Source: Erythrobacter sp. UBA2510 (GTDB lineage Bacteria; Pseudomonadota; Alphaproteobacteria; Sphingomonadales; Sphingomonadaceae). From it: a stretch of 8,383 nucleotides of DNA. How positions within the stretch are numbered: the stretch's first letter is position 1; each line of letters opens with the position of its first letter. Location of the stretch: contig DDNW01000121.1 of assembly GCA_002341345.1 (NCBI GenBank), forward strand, positions 7,730 to 16,112. Direction: 5' to 3'. Below are positions 1 through 7,045 of this stretch, in pieces. The position numbers were made by a program, and so were the translations under genes. Under the pieces are notes generated by a model. It made no database searches, was not told the origin of the DNA, and saw only the letters and a list, made by a program, of their open reading frames with translations.

Positions 1-630
1 TTGCCGCTGGCGATCAAGCTGATGGAGGCCACCGTCAAGGCCGTGAACGTGCCGGTCACGGTCAAGATGCGGATGGGTTGGGACCATGCCAGCCTCAACG
101 CGCCCGAACTCGCACGTATCGCACAAGACATCGGCGTGAAGATGGTCACGGTCCACGGCCGTACTCGCAACCAGATGTACAAGGGTGAGGCCGACTGGGC
201 TTTCGTGCGCAAGGTCAAGGACGCGGTCTCTATTCCCGTCATCGTCAATGGCGACATCTGCACGATTGCCGATGCCGCCAAGGCGCTCGACCAGTCGGGC
301 GCCGACGGGCTGATGATCGGGCGCGGTGCCTATGGCCGGCCATGGCTGCTGGCGCAGGTCATGCATTGGTGGCAGACGGGGGAGACGCTCGAAAGCCCCG
401 GTTTCGACGCGCAATATCAGGTGCTACGCGAGCATTATCTCGACATGCTCGGCCATTATGGCGAGAAGGTCGGCGTCAAGATCGCGCGCAAGCACCTGGG
501 CTGGTATACCAAGGGGATGCATGGCTCGGCCGAGTTCCGCAATCGCGCGAATTTCATCGACGATCCGGCTGTCGTACTCGACGAGATCGAGCGTTTCTAC
601 GAACCTTTCCGCCATCGGCAGGCTGCGTGA
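1..630 (+). CDS. dusB: tRNA-dihydrouridine synthase B, 3' part (5' end outside window)
   Basis: This is the C-terminal 209 residues of a DusB/NifR3 flavoenzyme, which reduces uridine in the D-loop of tRNA using FMN and NADPH in the cytoplasm. The full family is about 320-340 residues, so roughly the first 120, including the catalytic cysteine, lie left of the window; the TTG at base 1 is an internal Leu codon or a coincidence, not a convincing start. Visible family motifs are VKMRMGWD (Lys22 of the fragment), VHGRTR (His52) followed by [13 protein letters not shown] (83-86) and the phosphate-binding [11 protein letters not shown] (106-116), which together describe the FMN-binding face of the TIM barrel. 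A helical tRNA-binding domain follows. The stop TGA (628-630) overlaps the GTG start of ntrB. The dusB(nifR3)-ntrB-ntrC order is classical in alphaproteobacteria, where dusB usually heads the operon. The assignment is firm; the choice of DusB over DusA/C rests on motifs plus context. Confidence 0.95.
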   Translation: MPLAIKLMEATVKAVNVPVTVKMRMGWDHASLNAPELARIAQDIGVKMVTVHGRTRNQMYKGEADWAFVRKVKDAVSIPVIVNGDICTIADAAKALDQSGADGLMIGRGAYGRPWLLAQVMHWWQTGETLESPGFDAQYQVLREHYLDMLGHYGEKVGVKIARKHLGWYTKGMHGSAEFRNRANFIDDPAVVLDEIERFYEPFRHRQAA

Positions 631-1685
631 ACGACCTGATTGCCACCACGCCGAGCGCCCGCGAGCAGATCGCCGGGCTGGCCTTTGCGATGCTGCTGCT
701 GTCACCTGATTTGTCGATTTTCGAGGTCAATCCGGCAACCGAGAGTCTGCTGGGCATCTCTGCCCGACGGCTGAAGGGCAGGCGGCTGACGCAGGTCCTG
801 GACTTCGAAGGCGAATCTGCGCTCTCCATGATCGAGGGCAACGAAACCCAGATCGTGGCACGTGGACTGACGCTGCTGTGCGGCGGACGCAAGCTGAGGG
901 TTAATCTCACCGTCTCGCCGATCGATAATGGCTGGCGCGTTGTGACGTTGTCCGATGCCGGGCAGGGAGAACGCTTCAGCGGCGAAGAACGACGCCCCTC
1001 CTTGCGCGGACCGGCAGTGCTGGCGCATGAGATCAAGAACCCGCTCGCCGCGATCAGGGGGGCAGCGCAATTGGTCGCGCGCAAGCTTGGGGCGGCAGAT
1101 CGTACGCTGACCGATCTTATTGCCGACGAGGTCGACCGCATCGCCCAGCTGATCGACCGGATGCAGCGGCTGGGGCGCGAGAAGGCCGAGCCGATCACCC
1201 CGGTCAATCCGCATGCGGCCATTCGCCGCGCGGTTGAAACCGTGCAGGCGGCCGCCACTGCGCAGTTCGTACTGCGCGAGGAATTCGATCCCTCGCTGCC
1301 GCCCGTTCTCGCTAACGAGGGCGCGCTGGTGCAGGTGCTGATCAACCTCATCGCCAACGCCCGCGACGCGGCGACCCTTGGGACCATGCCAGAAGTGACG
1401 ATCCGCACCCGCTTCGTCAGCGGGCTGGTAATGAACGTGATCCGTCTGGGGCGTCCGGTGAAGCTGCCGATCGAGATCCAGATTACCGACAATGGCTTTG
1501 GCATCGATCCGGGGCTGGAGGCCCATATTTTTGAGCCCTTCGTCTCGAGCAAACCGAATGGGCAGGGGCTGGGCCTCGCGCTGGTGCAGAAGCTGCTGCG
1601 CGATATGGACGGACGCATTGCCTATGAGCGCGACGAAGCGGGCGGGCTCACGCATTTCCGCATCTATCTGCCGATGGCGCGCTGA
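627..1685 (+). CDS. ntrB: Nitrogen regulation sensor histidine kinase NtrB (GlnL)
   Basis: This is a 352-residue soluble sensor kinase that phosphorylates NtrC under nitrogen limitation and, in the known family, dephosphorylates it when PII binds. Domains in order are a PAS-like region (about residues 10-110), a dimerisation/phosphoacceptor helix with [18 protein letters not shown] and phosphorylated His134, then a HATPase domain with the N-box ([11 protein letters not shown], Asn244), G1 (TDNGFGI, Asp288) and G2 (GQGLGLALV, 312-320). The [11 protein letters not shown] stretch closely resembles the corresponding part of E. coli GlnL, and the length matches (349 there). No transmembrane segment is seen. 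The reading frame stays open upstream inside dusB to 342, but GTG 627 is chosen because it forms a GTGA stop/start overlap with dusB and gives the family length. ATG 690 would cut into the PAS region. Translational coupling to dusB is likely; no independent promoter is visible. Confidence 0.94.
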   Translation: MNDLIATTPSAREQIAGLAFAMLLLSPDLSIFEVNPATESLLGISARRLKGRRLTQVLDFEGESALSMIEGNETQIVARGLTLLCGGRKLRVNLTVSPIDNGWRVVTLSDAGQGERFSGEERRPSLRGPAVLAHEIKNPLAAIRGAAQLVARKLGAADRTLTDLIADEVDRIAQLIDRMQRLGREKAEPITPVNPHAAIRRAVETVQAAATAQFVLREEFDPSLPPVLANEGALVQVLINLIANARDAATLGTMPEVTIRTRFVSGLVMNVIRLGRPVKLPIEIQITDNGFGIDPGLEAHIFEPFVSSKPNGQGLGLALVQKLLRDMDGRIAYERDEAGGLTHFRIYLPMAR

Positions 1686-1703
1686 AATGACGGGAACGAT
1701 TAT

Positions 1704-3116
1704 ATGAGCCGCCGCGCATTGCTGGTCGAGGATGACGCCTCGATTGCCACCGTCATCACCGCCGCACTGGAGGACGAGGCCTTTACGGTCGACCGCTGCG
1801 CGCGCATTTCCGAGCGCGACCGGCTGCTCGCCAATGGCAGTTACGACGTCATGCTGACCGACGTGATGCTGCTCGACGGCGACGGCATTGAAACATTGCC
1901 GCAAGTTCAGGCGGGCCACCCCGATCTGCCCATCATCATTCTCTCGGCGCAAAACACGCTCGACACCGCCGTGCGCGCGACTGATCGCGGGGCGTTCGAA
2001 TATTTTCCCAAGCCCTTCGACCTCGACGAGCTGGTCCGTGCGGCAACGCAGGCGGCGGATTCGCACAAGGGTATCGAGGAAGGGGAGGCCGATCAGGGCG
2101 AGGGAATGCCGCTGATCGGTCGCAGCAAACCGATGCAGGACGTCTACCGGATGATCGCGAGGGTGCTGCAAAACGACCTTAGCGTGCTGGTGCTGGGCGA
2201 ATCGGGTACCGGCAAGGAACTGGTGGCCGAGGCGATTCACGAGCTTGGCTCGCGCCGCACTGGGCCTTTCGTCGCGGTTAATGCTGCTGCGATACCGCGC
2301 GACCTGATCGAGAGCGAGCTGTTCGGCCATGAGAAGGGCGCTTTTACGGGCGCGACCACGCGTAATATCGGCAAGTTCGAACAGGCGCATGGCGGCACTC
2401 TGTTCCTCGACGAAATTGGCGACATGCCTCCCGAGGCGCAGACGCGTCTGCTGCGGGCGCTGCAATCGGGGCGCATCCGCCGTGTGGGCGGAAACGAGGA
2501 GATCAGCGTCAATGTCCGGATCATCGCCGCGACCAATCGCGAGATGGAGCCGCTGATCGCTGTCGGCCAGTTCCGCGAAGACCTGTTTTACCGTCTCAAT
2601 GTCGTGCCGATCCGATTGCCTGCGCTGCGCGATCGCACCGACGATATCGAGCCACTCGCGCGCCATTTCCTCCACCAGGCTGCGAGCGAGGGATTGCCAC
2701 GACGCCGTCTGACCGAAGACGGGGCGAAGGCGCTGTTGCGCCGGAGCTGGCGCGGCAATGTCCGCGAACTGCGCAATTTCATCTACCGTGCGGCCCTGCT
2801 GGCACGCGAGGATGTGCTTGACGGTCGGGTGATCGGCGAGATGCTTGCCGAAAGCGGAAGTGAAGAAGATGTTCGCGCCAGCGATTGCATCGGCGACGCC
2901 ATATCGAAATGGCTGGAGAATAGTTCATTTGCCGATGGCGAACTATACCACGGGGCGCTGGCCGAGCTGGAAAAGCCACTCTTCGCGCATGCGCTTGCCC
3001 GCACCGGCGGCAACCAGTTGCGCGCGGCGCGGCTGCTTGGCATCAACCGCAATACGTTGAGGAAGCGGCTGACCGAGCTTGGCCTTGAACCCGAGCAATT
3101 CACCGAAGAAGCCTGA
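1704..3116 (+). CDS. ntrC: Nitrogen regulation response regulator NtrC (sigma54 activator)
   Basis: This is a 470-residue enhancer-binding protein, close to E. coli NtrC (469). The receiver domain (about 4-118) has the acidic pocket Glu9/Asp10/Asp11, phosphoacceptor Asp53, Ser81 and Lys103. The AAA+ domain (about 137-370) shows Walker A GESGTGKE (165-172), an intact sigma54-contact loop GAFTGA (212-217), Walker B GGTLFLDE (Asp236, Glu237) and the arginine-rich FREDLFYRLN segment (290-299). A Fis-type helix-turn-helix closes the protein (about 439-461, RAARLLGINRNTLRKRL). It is therefore predicted to activate sigma54 promoters, unlike Rhodobacter capsulatus NtrC, which is known to lack GAFTGA. 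The start ATG 1704 lies 18 bases after the ntrB stop, with GGGAA at 1692-1696 as a modest ribosome-binding site; ATG 1687 is in another frame. It is probably co-transcribed with dusB-ntrB. Phosphodonor NtrB is inferred from position and family. Confidence 0.96.
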   Translation: MSRRALLVEDDASIATVITAALEDEAFTVDRCARISERDRLLANGSYDVMLTDVMLLDGDGIETLPQVQAGHPDLPIIILSAQNTLDTAVRATDRGAFEYFPKPFDLDELVRAATQAADSHKGIEEGEADQGEGMPLIGRSKPMQDVYRMIARVLQNDLSVLVLGESGTGKELVAEAIHELGSRRTGPFVAVNAAAIPRDLIESELFGHEKGAFTGATTRNIGKFEQAHGGTLFLDEIGDMPPEAQTRLLRALQSGRIRRVGGNEEISVNVRIIAATNREMEPLIAVGQFREDLFYRLNVVPIRLPALRDRTDDIEPLARHFLHQAASEGLPRRRLTEDGAKALLRRSWRGNVRELRNFIYRAALLAREDVLDGRVIGEMLAESGSEEDVRASDCIGDAISKWLENSSFADGELYHGALAELEKPLFAHALARTGGNQLRAARLLGINRNTLRKRLTELGLEPEQFTEEA

Positions 3117-3126
3117 CCTTTCGGGC
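3111..3126 (+). repeat. Small hairpin over the ntrC stop codon, possible weak terminator
   Basis: Bases 3111-3116 (GCCTGA) can pair with 3121-3126 (TCGGGC) as six pairs including one G-T, with a CCTT loop. The ntrC stop codon is inside the left arm. Four bases further on there is a short T-rich run (TATTTT, 3130-3135). This is shorter and weaker than a typical intrinsic terminator, so it may only attenuate read-through from ntrBC into ntrYX, or be chance. Confidence 0.22.
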
Positions 3127-3202
3127 GCCTATTTTGCATGCGCACAATGTTACGGCTAAAACCGCTTGCAAACGGGCAACAGTGCTGTTGTAACTCGGCA
3201 AC
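3117..3202. promoter_or_regulatory. ntrC-ntrY intergenic region, possible ntrY promoter/operator
   Basis: These 86 bases form the only gap between ntrC and ntrY and are more AT-rich than the flanking genes. A very weak sigma70-like pair is present: TTGCAT at 3134-3139, 17 bases of spacer, then TAAAAC at 3157-3162, matching the E. coli consensus at about 3 and 4 of 6 positions. The perfect inverted repeat CAACAG-TG-CTGTTG (3177-3190) ends 12 bases before the ntrY GTG, where a repressor or activator could act. No sigma54 -24/-12 element with correct spacing is present. In other alphaproteobacteria ntrYX can have its own promoter, so one here is reasonable, but the sequence evidence is thin. Confidence 0.3.
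3177..3190. repeat. Perfect inverted repeat (6-2-6) upstream of ntrY
   Basis: CAACAG (3177-3182) and CTGTTG (3185-3190) are exact reverse complements separated by TG. The element occupies the position where a Shine-Dalgarno sequence would begin and lies immediately before the in-frame TAA (3191) that bounds the ntrY reading frame. It could be a dimeric-regulator operator or an RNA hairpin, although a two-base loop makes the full RNA stem unlikely. An alternative pairing of GTTG (3187-3190) with CAAC (3199-3202), next to the start codon, is also possible. Confidence 0.4.
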
Positions 3203-5446
3203 GTGACCGAGGCCACTTCCCCCGAGGCTCGCCGCAGCAACCACAGACCGGCACCACGATGGTGGCGCAAGGCGCAGGTCGCCGCGCGCCGGCATAACCT
3301 GTTCTGGTGGCTTGAAGTGATCGCAGCGACCGCGCTGCTAACCATGCTGGTCGCCTCCTATCTCGCGATTGCCGGTCGGTCGGACTCGCAACAGCTTTTG
3401 CCATCCGCGCAGGCCGCGGCCATGCTGGTCGGCACGCTGATTCCGGCGCTGCTGCTGATCGTGCTGTGGGGCAGGCGGCGCGCTATCCGCCGGGCGGGCG
3501 CCACCACTGCGCGGCTGCACGTCAATCTCGTATTCTTCTTCTCGCTGATGGCGGCGATCCCGACGCTGTTTGTCGCGGTCTTCGCCAGCATCCTGTTCCA
3601 GTCGGGCGTGGAATTCTGGTTCTCGGACCAGTCGCGCGGGCTGATGGAAAATGCCAACGAGCTGGCACGCGGCTATTATGACGAGAACCAGCGGCAGGTC
3701 GGCGACGAGACCATCACCATGGCCGGGGACCTTCGCTACGTCCTGCAGCAAACCGACATGACGGACCCGGAATTCGAGCAGGCCTACGCGCTGCAGGTCT
3801 ATTACCGGAAGCTGGATGAGAGCGCGATCCTGCTGCGCGCCTCTGACGGGGCCTTGCGGATTGTGGCGATCGTCGACCCCGGCGAGGATATCGAGCGCGA
3901 GCGCGTTTCGGCAGAGGCCGAAAAACGCCTGGCTGCAGGCGAAAGCGCCGTGGTCAATGCCACCAATGAGCGCATCGAGGCGGTTACCATGCTCGATGCG
4001 GATACAGGCCTGTTCCTCTATGCGGCGCGAAATTCGGATGCCGCGGCGCTGACCCAGTATCGCCGCTCTGAGGCCGTTGTCGAAGGCTATGCGCAGTTAA
4101 CTCAGCGCGCCCATACGCTGCAATTGCAGTTCAATATGGCGCTGTTCGGTGTCTCTCTGGCGCTGGTCGGGCTCGCCGTGTTCGTCGCGCTGCGCTTTGC
4201 CGACCGGCAGGTGAAGCCGCTCGCCGAACTGGCCGATGCCGCCAAGGAAATCGCCGAGGGCAATTACGCCAAGCGTGTCGCCGGACGGACCGGACCCGAC
4301 GAGATCGGCCTGCTCAACCGCGCGTTCAACCGCATGAGCGAGCAGATCGAGCGCCAGACCGATGCGCTGATCGGCGCCAACCGCCAATTGGGCGAGCGGC
4401 GCGCCTTTATCGAAGCGGTGCTGCAATCGATCACCGCCGGGATCGTTACGACCGATCCGCAAGGCCGAATCTTGCTAATGAACACCTCTGCCCAGGAATT
4501 GTTACTCGGTGCGCCCGGTCCCGCGCCTGCCGAACGCGAGCTGGCCGATCTCGCCCCGGAAATTGCCACGCTGCTTACCAGCGGTACCGAAAGCGGGCTG
4601 GTCCAGTACCGCAAGGACGGCGAGTTGCTGACGCTGGCGGTCAAGATAGCGCCGCTCACCCAAGGCCATGTGATCACTTTCGAGGACATCACGCGCCAAT
4701 TGCTAGACCAGCGGCAAGCGGCCTGGTCCGACGTTGCCCGTCGCATTGCGCATGAAATCAAGAACCCGCTGACCCCGATCCAGCTGGCGACCGAGCGGCT
4801 CAAGCGGCGCTACACGAAGCAGCTCGTGACCGATCAGGCGCTGTTCGAGGAGCTGACCGGCACGATCATCCGGCAGGTCGGCGACCTGAGGAAAATGGTC
4901 GATGAATTTTCCTCTTTCGCGCGCCTGCCAAAGCCGGTGTTCCGGCAGGAGGATGCGCTCGACCTCGTCAAGCAGGCCATGTTCCTGCAGGAGGTAGGCC
5001 ACCCGCAGATCAGCTACCGGCTCGATGCCGATACCCCGCTGCCGGTAATCCATTGCGACCGCCACCAGTTCGGTCAGGCGATGACCAATCTGCTCAAGAA
5101 TGCCGCCGAGGCAATCGATACCCGCCAGCGTGATGCTTTCACGCAGGCCGATTATCGCGGTAAGGTGCACGTTCGTATCACCGCCGACGATACGCACCTC
5201 TCGGTCACGGTATGCGACAATGGCATCGGTCTGCCTGCCAGCGGTGATCGGCTGATCGAGCCCTATGTGACGACGCGCGAAAAGGGCACCGGGCTGGGCC
5301 TCGCAATCGTCAAGAAGATCGTCGAGGAACACGGCGGTGAGTTGATTTTCGCCGGGGCCGAGGATGGCGAGGGTGGTGCAATCGCGACGCTGCGCTTCGC
5401 CCGCGACCCTACTGCGAAACAAGGACAGAGCGAGGCCGCCGAATGA
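3203..5446 (+). CDS. ntrY: Nitrogen regulation membrane sensor histidine kinase NtrY
   Basis: This is a 747-residue inner-membrane sensor kinase and partner of NtrX. Order of parts: a basic cytoplasmic N-terminus (1-32), hydrophobic helices at about 34-57, 72-90 and 107-135, an extracytoplasmic sensor region (about 140-305), a fourth helix at about 311-332, HAMP (about 333-385), PAS (about 397-500), then the kinase core. Phosphoacceptor His517 lies in [15 protein letters not shown]; the N-box has Asn633 (LLKNAAEA), G1 is CDNGIGL (Asp672) and G2 is GTGLGLAIVKK (695-705). Length and layout match NtrY (about 730-770). GTG 3203 is chosen because an in-frame TAA sits at 3191-3193 and the next ATG (3344) lies inside the first helix. 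There is no recognisable Shine-Dalgarno before this GTG, so initiation may be weak or regulated. The signal sensed is unknown from sequence; redox and nitrogen roles are described for relatives. Confidence 0.94.
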   Translation: MTEATSPEARRSNHRPAPRWWRKAQVAARRHNLFWWLEVIAATALLTMLVASYLAIAGRSDSQQLLPSAQAAAMLVGTLIPALLLIVLWGRRRAIRRAGATTARLHVNLVFFFSLMAAIPTLFVAVFASILFQSGVEFWFSDQSRGLMENANELARGYYDENQRQVGDETITMAGDLRYVLQQTDMTDPEFEQAYALQVYYRKLDESAILLRASDGALRIVAIVDPGEDIERERVSAEAEKRLAAGESAVVNATNERIEAVTMLDADTGLFLYAARNSDAAALTQYRRSEAVVEGYAQLTQRAHTLQLQFNMALFGVSLALVGLAVFVALRFADRQVKPLAELADAAKEIAEGNYAKRVAGRTGPDEIGLLNRAFNRMSEQIERQTDALIGANRQLGERRAFIEAVLQSITAGIVTTDPQGRILLMNTSAQELLLGAPGPAPAERELADLAPEIATLLTSGTESGLVQYRKDGELLTLAVKIAPLTQGHVITFEDITRQLLDQRQAAWSDVARRIAHEIKNPLTPIQLATERLKRRYTKQLVTDQALFEELTGTIIRQVGDLRKMVDEFSSFARLPKPVFRQEDALDLVKQAMFLQEVGHPQISYRLDADTPLPVIHCDRHQFGQAMTNLLKNAAEAIDTRQRDAFTQADYRGKVHVRITADDTHLSVTVCDNGIGLPASGDRLIEPYVTTREKGTGLGLAIVKKIVEEHGGELIFAGAEDGEGGAIATLRFARDPTAKQGQSEAAE

Positions 5447-5460
5447 CGATGCGCCAATAT

Positions 5461-5494
5461 TTCGACCCCATTTTTTCGACCTCAATAGTTCGAC
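5461..5494. repeat. Three TTCGAC direct repeats at 14-base intervals before ntrX
   Basis: TTCGAC occurs at 5461-5466, 5475-5480 and 5489-5494, so successive starts are exactly 14 bases apart, and the last copy abuts the ntrX Shine-Dalgarno AAGGAG. The eight-base spacers (CCCATTTT and CTCAATAG) are not alike. The array fills most of the 62-base ntrY-ntrX gap and is outside any coding frame in use. It may be a direct-repeat binding site for a regulator or an RNA-binding protein; the function is unknown, and chance in a short region cannot be excluded. Confidence 0.5.
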
Positions 5495-5500
5495 AAGGAG
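5495..5500 (+). promoter_or_regulatory. Ribosome-binding site of ntrX
   Basis: AAGGAG lies eight bases before ATG 5509, an almost ideal Shine-Dalgarno and spacing. It fixes the ntrX start and contrasts with ntrY, which has none, suggesting NtrX is translated efficiently and independently of NtrY. Confidence 0.85.
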
Positions 5501-5508
5501 AATAGCAG

Positions 5509-6897
5509 ATGGCCCTCGACATCCTGGTGGTGGACGACGAGCAGGACATTCGCGAACTCGTGGCCGGCGTGCTGGAGGACGAGGGCTATCAATGCCGCAC
5601 CGCCGGTGACAGTACCAGCGCGCTGGCGGCGATTGACGAACGTCGCCCCAGCCTCGTGTTGCTCGATGTGTGGCTCCATGGCAGCCCGATGGATGGGCTC
5701 GAAGTGCTCGACGCGATCAAGGAGCGTGAACCCACGCTGCCGGTGATAATCTTCTCCGGCCATGGCAATATCGACACCGCCGTCTCCGCTGTCAGCCGCG
5801 GCGCGATGGACTTCATCGAAAAGCCGTTCGAGGCAGAGCGGCTGCTGTTGCTGGTCGCCCGTGCGACCGAAACCGAGCGGCTCCAGCGCGAGAGCGCCCG
5901 CAGGCGCGAGGATCTGGGCGAGGTCGAGGGCTTCACCGGCAATTCTTCCAGCATCAATCAGGTGCGGGCCACATTGAAGCGTGTCGCCGGGACCGGCAGC
6001 CGGGTGCTGATCAGCGGCGCGGCAGGCGCGGGCAAGGAGGTTGCCGCCCGGTTGCTGCATGGCTGGAGCACGCGTGCCGCAAACGCCTTCGTTACCGTCA
6101 ATTCGGCACGAATCACTGCCGAGAAGTTCGAGCAAGAGCTGTTCGGCGAGGAAGCGGACGGAAACCTCGTGCGCCCTGGCCTGCTGGAAATGGCCAATGG
6201 CGGCACGCTCTATTTCGACGAGGTGGCCGACATGCCGCTGGGGACGCAGGCGCGCATCTTGCGGGTGCTGACCGACCAGAGCTTCGTGCGCGTGGGCGGC
6301 AGCCGCCAGATCGGCGTCGATGTACGCGTGGTTTCCTCCACAGCGCGCGATCTCGAGAACGAAATTGCCGAGAAGCGCTTTCGCGAAGACCTCTATTACC
6401 GCCTGAACGTGGTGCCGATCGAGGTGCCTGCGCTGGCCGACCGGCGCGAGGACATTCCCGCGCTGGCCGAGCATTTCTTCGCCCGCTACGCCCGCGCGCA
6501 AGGGTTGGCGCCGCCGACAGTCTCACCCGAGGCGATGGCCGCACTGCAAGCCTATGAATGGCCCGGCAACGTCCGCCAGCTGCGCAATGTGATCGAACGC
6601 ACCGTCATCCTCGCGCCGCATGAGGGGTTCGACACGATCACGCCCGATATGCTGCCGCCCGAGATCACGGGCCAGTCGAATGTCGGCGAAGTGGGCATGT
6701 CTTCGCTGATGGGCATTCCCCTGCGCGAGGCACGCGAGGCTTTTGAACGCGAATATCTGAAAATCCAGATTCGCCGATTTTCCGGAAATATCTCGCGAAC
6801 TGCGGGGTTTATCGGGATGGAGCGCTCCGCCTTGCACCGCAAGTTGAAGCTCTTGGGCATGGGCGATCGCAATAATTCTGGAGACAATGCCAGTTAA
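5509..6897 (+). CDS. ntrX: Nitrogen regulation response regulator NtrX (no GAFTGA)
   Basis: This is a 462-residue NtrC-family regulator and presumed target of NtrY. The receiver domain (about 3-120) has Asp9/Asp10, phosphoacceptor Asp53, Ser83 and Lys105. A charged helical linker follows (108-136). The AAA+ domain (about 141-375) has Walker A GAAGAGKE (170-177) and Walker B GGTLYFDE (Asp237, Glu238), plus FREDLYYRLN. A Fis-type helix-turn-helix ends the protein (about 429-450, SRTAGFIGMERSALHRKLK). Between ELFG (210-213) and GGT (231) the loop is 17 residues instead of the 21 in NtrC here, and GAFTGA is absent, so direct sigma54 remodelling is unlikely. I recall that this loss is common in alphaproteobacterial NtrX. 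It probably acts at sigma70 promoters or as a repressor. The start ATG 5509 has a strong AAGGAG. ntrY ends 62 bases upstream, consistent with a ntrYX transcript. Confidence 0.95.
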   Translation: MALDILVVDDEQDIRELVAGVLEDEGYQCRTAGDSTSALAAIDERRPSLVLLDVWLHGSPMDGLEVLDAIKEREPTLPVIIFSGHGNIDTAVSAVSRGAMDFIEKPFEAERLLLLVARATETERLQRESARRREDLGEVEGFTGNSSSINQVRATLKRVAGTGSRVLISGAAGAGKEVAARLLHGWSTRAANAFVTVNSARITAEKFEQELFGEEADGNLVRPGLLEMANGGTLYFDEVADMPLGTQARILRVLTDQSFVRVGGSRQIGVDVRVVSSTARDLENEIAEKRFREDLYYRLNVVPIEVPALADRREDIPALAEHFFARYARAQGLAPPTVSPEAMAALQAYEWPGNVRQLRNVIERTVILAPHEGFDTITPDMLPPEITGQSNVGEVGMSSLMGIPLREAREAFEREYLKIQIRRFSGNISRTAGFIGMERSALHRKLKLLGMGDRNNSGDNAS

Positions 6898-6936
6898 GCG
6901 AATTATGAGAGTTGACGCAGGTTTCGCACTTGCAAC

Positions 6937-6956
6937 ATGCTCGAGGTCTTGAGCAT
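6937..6956. repeat. 8-bp hairpin between ntrX and hfq
   Basis: ATGCTCGA (6937-6944) pairs with TTGAGCAT (6949-6956) around a GGTC loop; seven pairs are Watson-Crick and one (6943/6950) is G-T. It begins 39 bases after the ntrX stop. No T-run follows on either strand, so it does not look like a standard intrinsic terminator. It could stabilise the ntrYX 3' end, be an RNase processing site, or form part of the hfq 5' leader where Hfq itself might bind. Confidence 0.45.
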
Positions 6957-7030
6957 CAAATCGTCGGTTGTCCTGTATTTGTCATATCGGGCGACCAGAA
7001 TGCGATCCGCGAATGCGCATCGCCAACAAC

Positions 7031-7036
7031 AAGGAG
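7031..7036 (+). promoter_or_regulatory. Ribosome-binding site of hfq
   Basis: AAGGAG stands nine bases before ATG 7046. It decides the start in favour of 7046 over the in-frame TTG 6968, which would add 26 residues that do not resemble any Hfq sequence. Confidence 0.85.
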
Positions 7037-7045
7037 TCACGTAAC

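Larger units (their letters stand above)
6898..7045. promoter_or_regulatory. ntrX-hfq intergenic region, likely holds the hfq promoter
   Basis: These 148 bases separate ntrX from hfq, the longest gap in the window, and are lower in GC than the genes. They hold an 8-bp hairpin (6937-6956), a CAA-N8-TTG dyad (6957-6970) and the hfq ribosome-binding site. The best sigma70-like pair I can find is TTGACG (6912-6917), an 18-base spacer and CATGCT (6936-6941); the -10 half is poor. A separate hfq promoter is plausible because hfq needs high expression, but I cannot place it with confidence. Confidence 0.35.

Noticed and set aside
342..626. Longer ntrB starting inside dusB
   Set aside because: The upstream portion is an out-of-phase reading of dusB; the GTGA overlap at 627 and the normal NtrB length favour the later start.
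702..2675. A 657-codon open frame on the minus strand across ntrB and ntrC
   Set aside because: It lies wholly antisense to two well-recognised genes, shows no domain motif, is rich in Arg/His/Gln/Asp as expected of a shadow frame in GC-rich DNA, and has no supporting ribosome-binding site that I can see.
3154..3170. Possible sigma54 -24/-12 promoter (GGC...TTGCA) before ntrY
   Set aside because: The GG and GC cores are 12 bases apart instead of the required 10, and the TGGCAC part is not matched.
5482..6501. A 339-codon minus-strand frame opposite ntrX that resembles parts of the one opposite ntrC
   Set aside because: The resemblance follows from ntrC and ntrX being paralogues read in the same antisense phase; it is not independent evidence of a gene.
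6912..6941. sigma70 promoter TTGACG-N18-CATGCT before hfq
   Set aside because: The -35 is good but the -10 matches only three of six positions, so I keep it as a remark within the intergenic entry, not as a promoter call.
6968..7045. N-terminal extension of hfq from in-frame TTG 6968
   Set aside because: The added 26 residues contain nothing Hfq-like, while ATG 7046 has an AAGGAG at good spacing.
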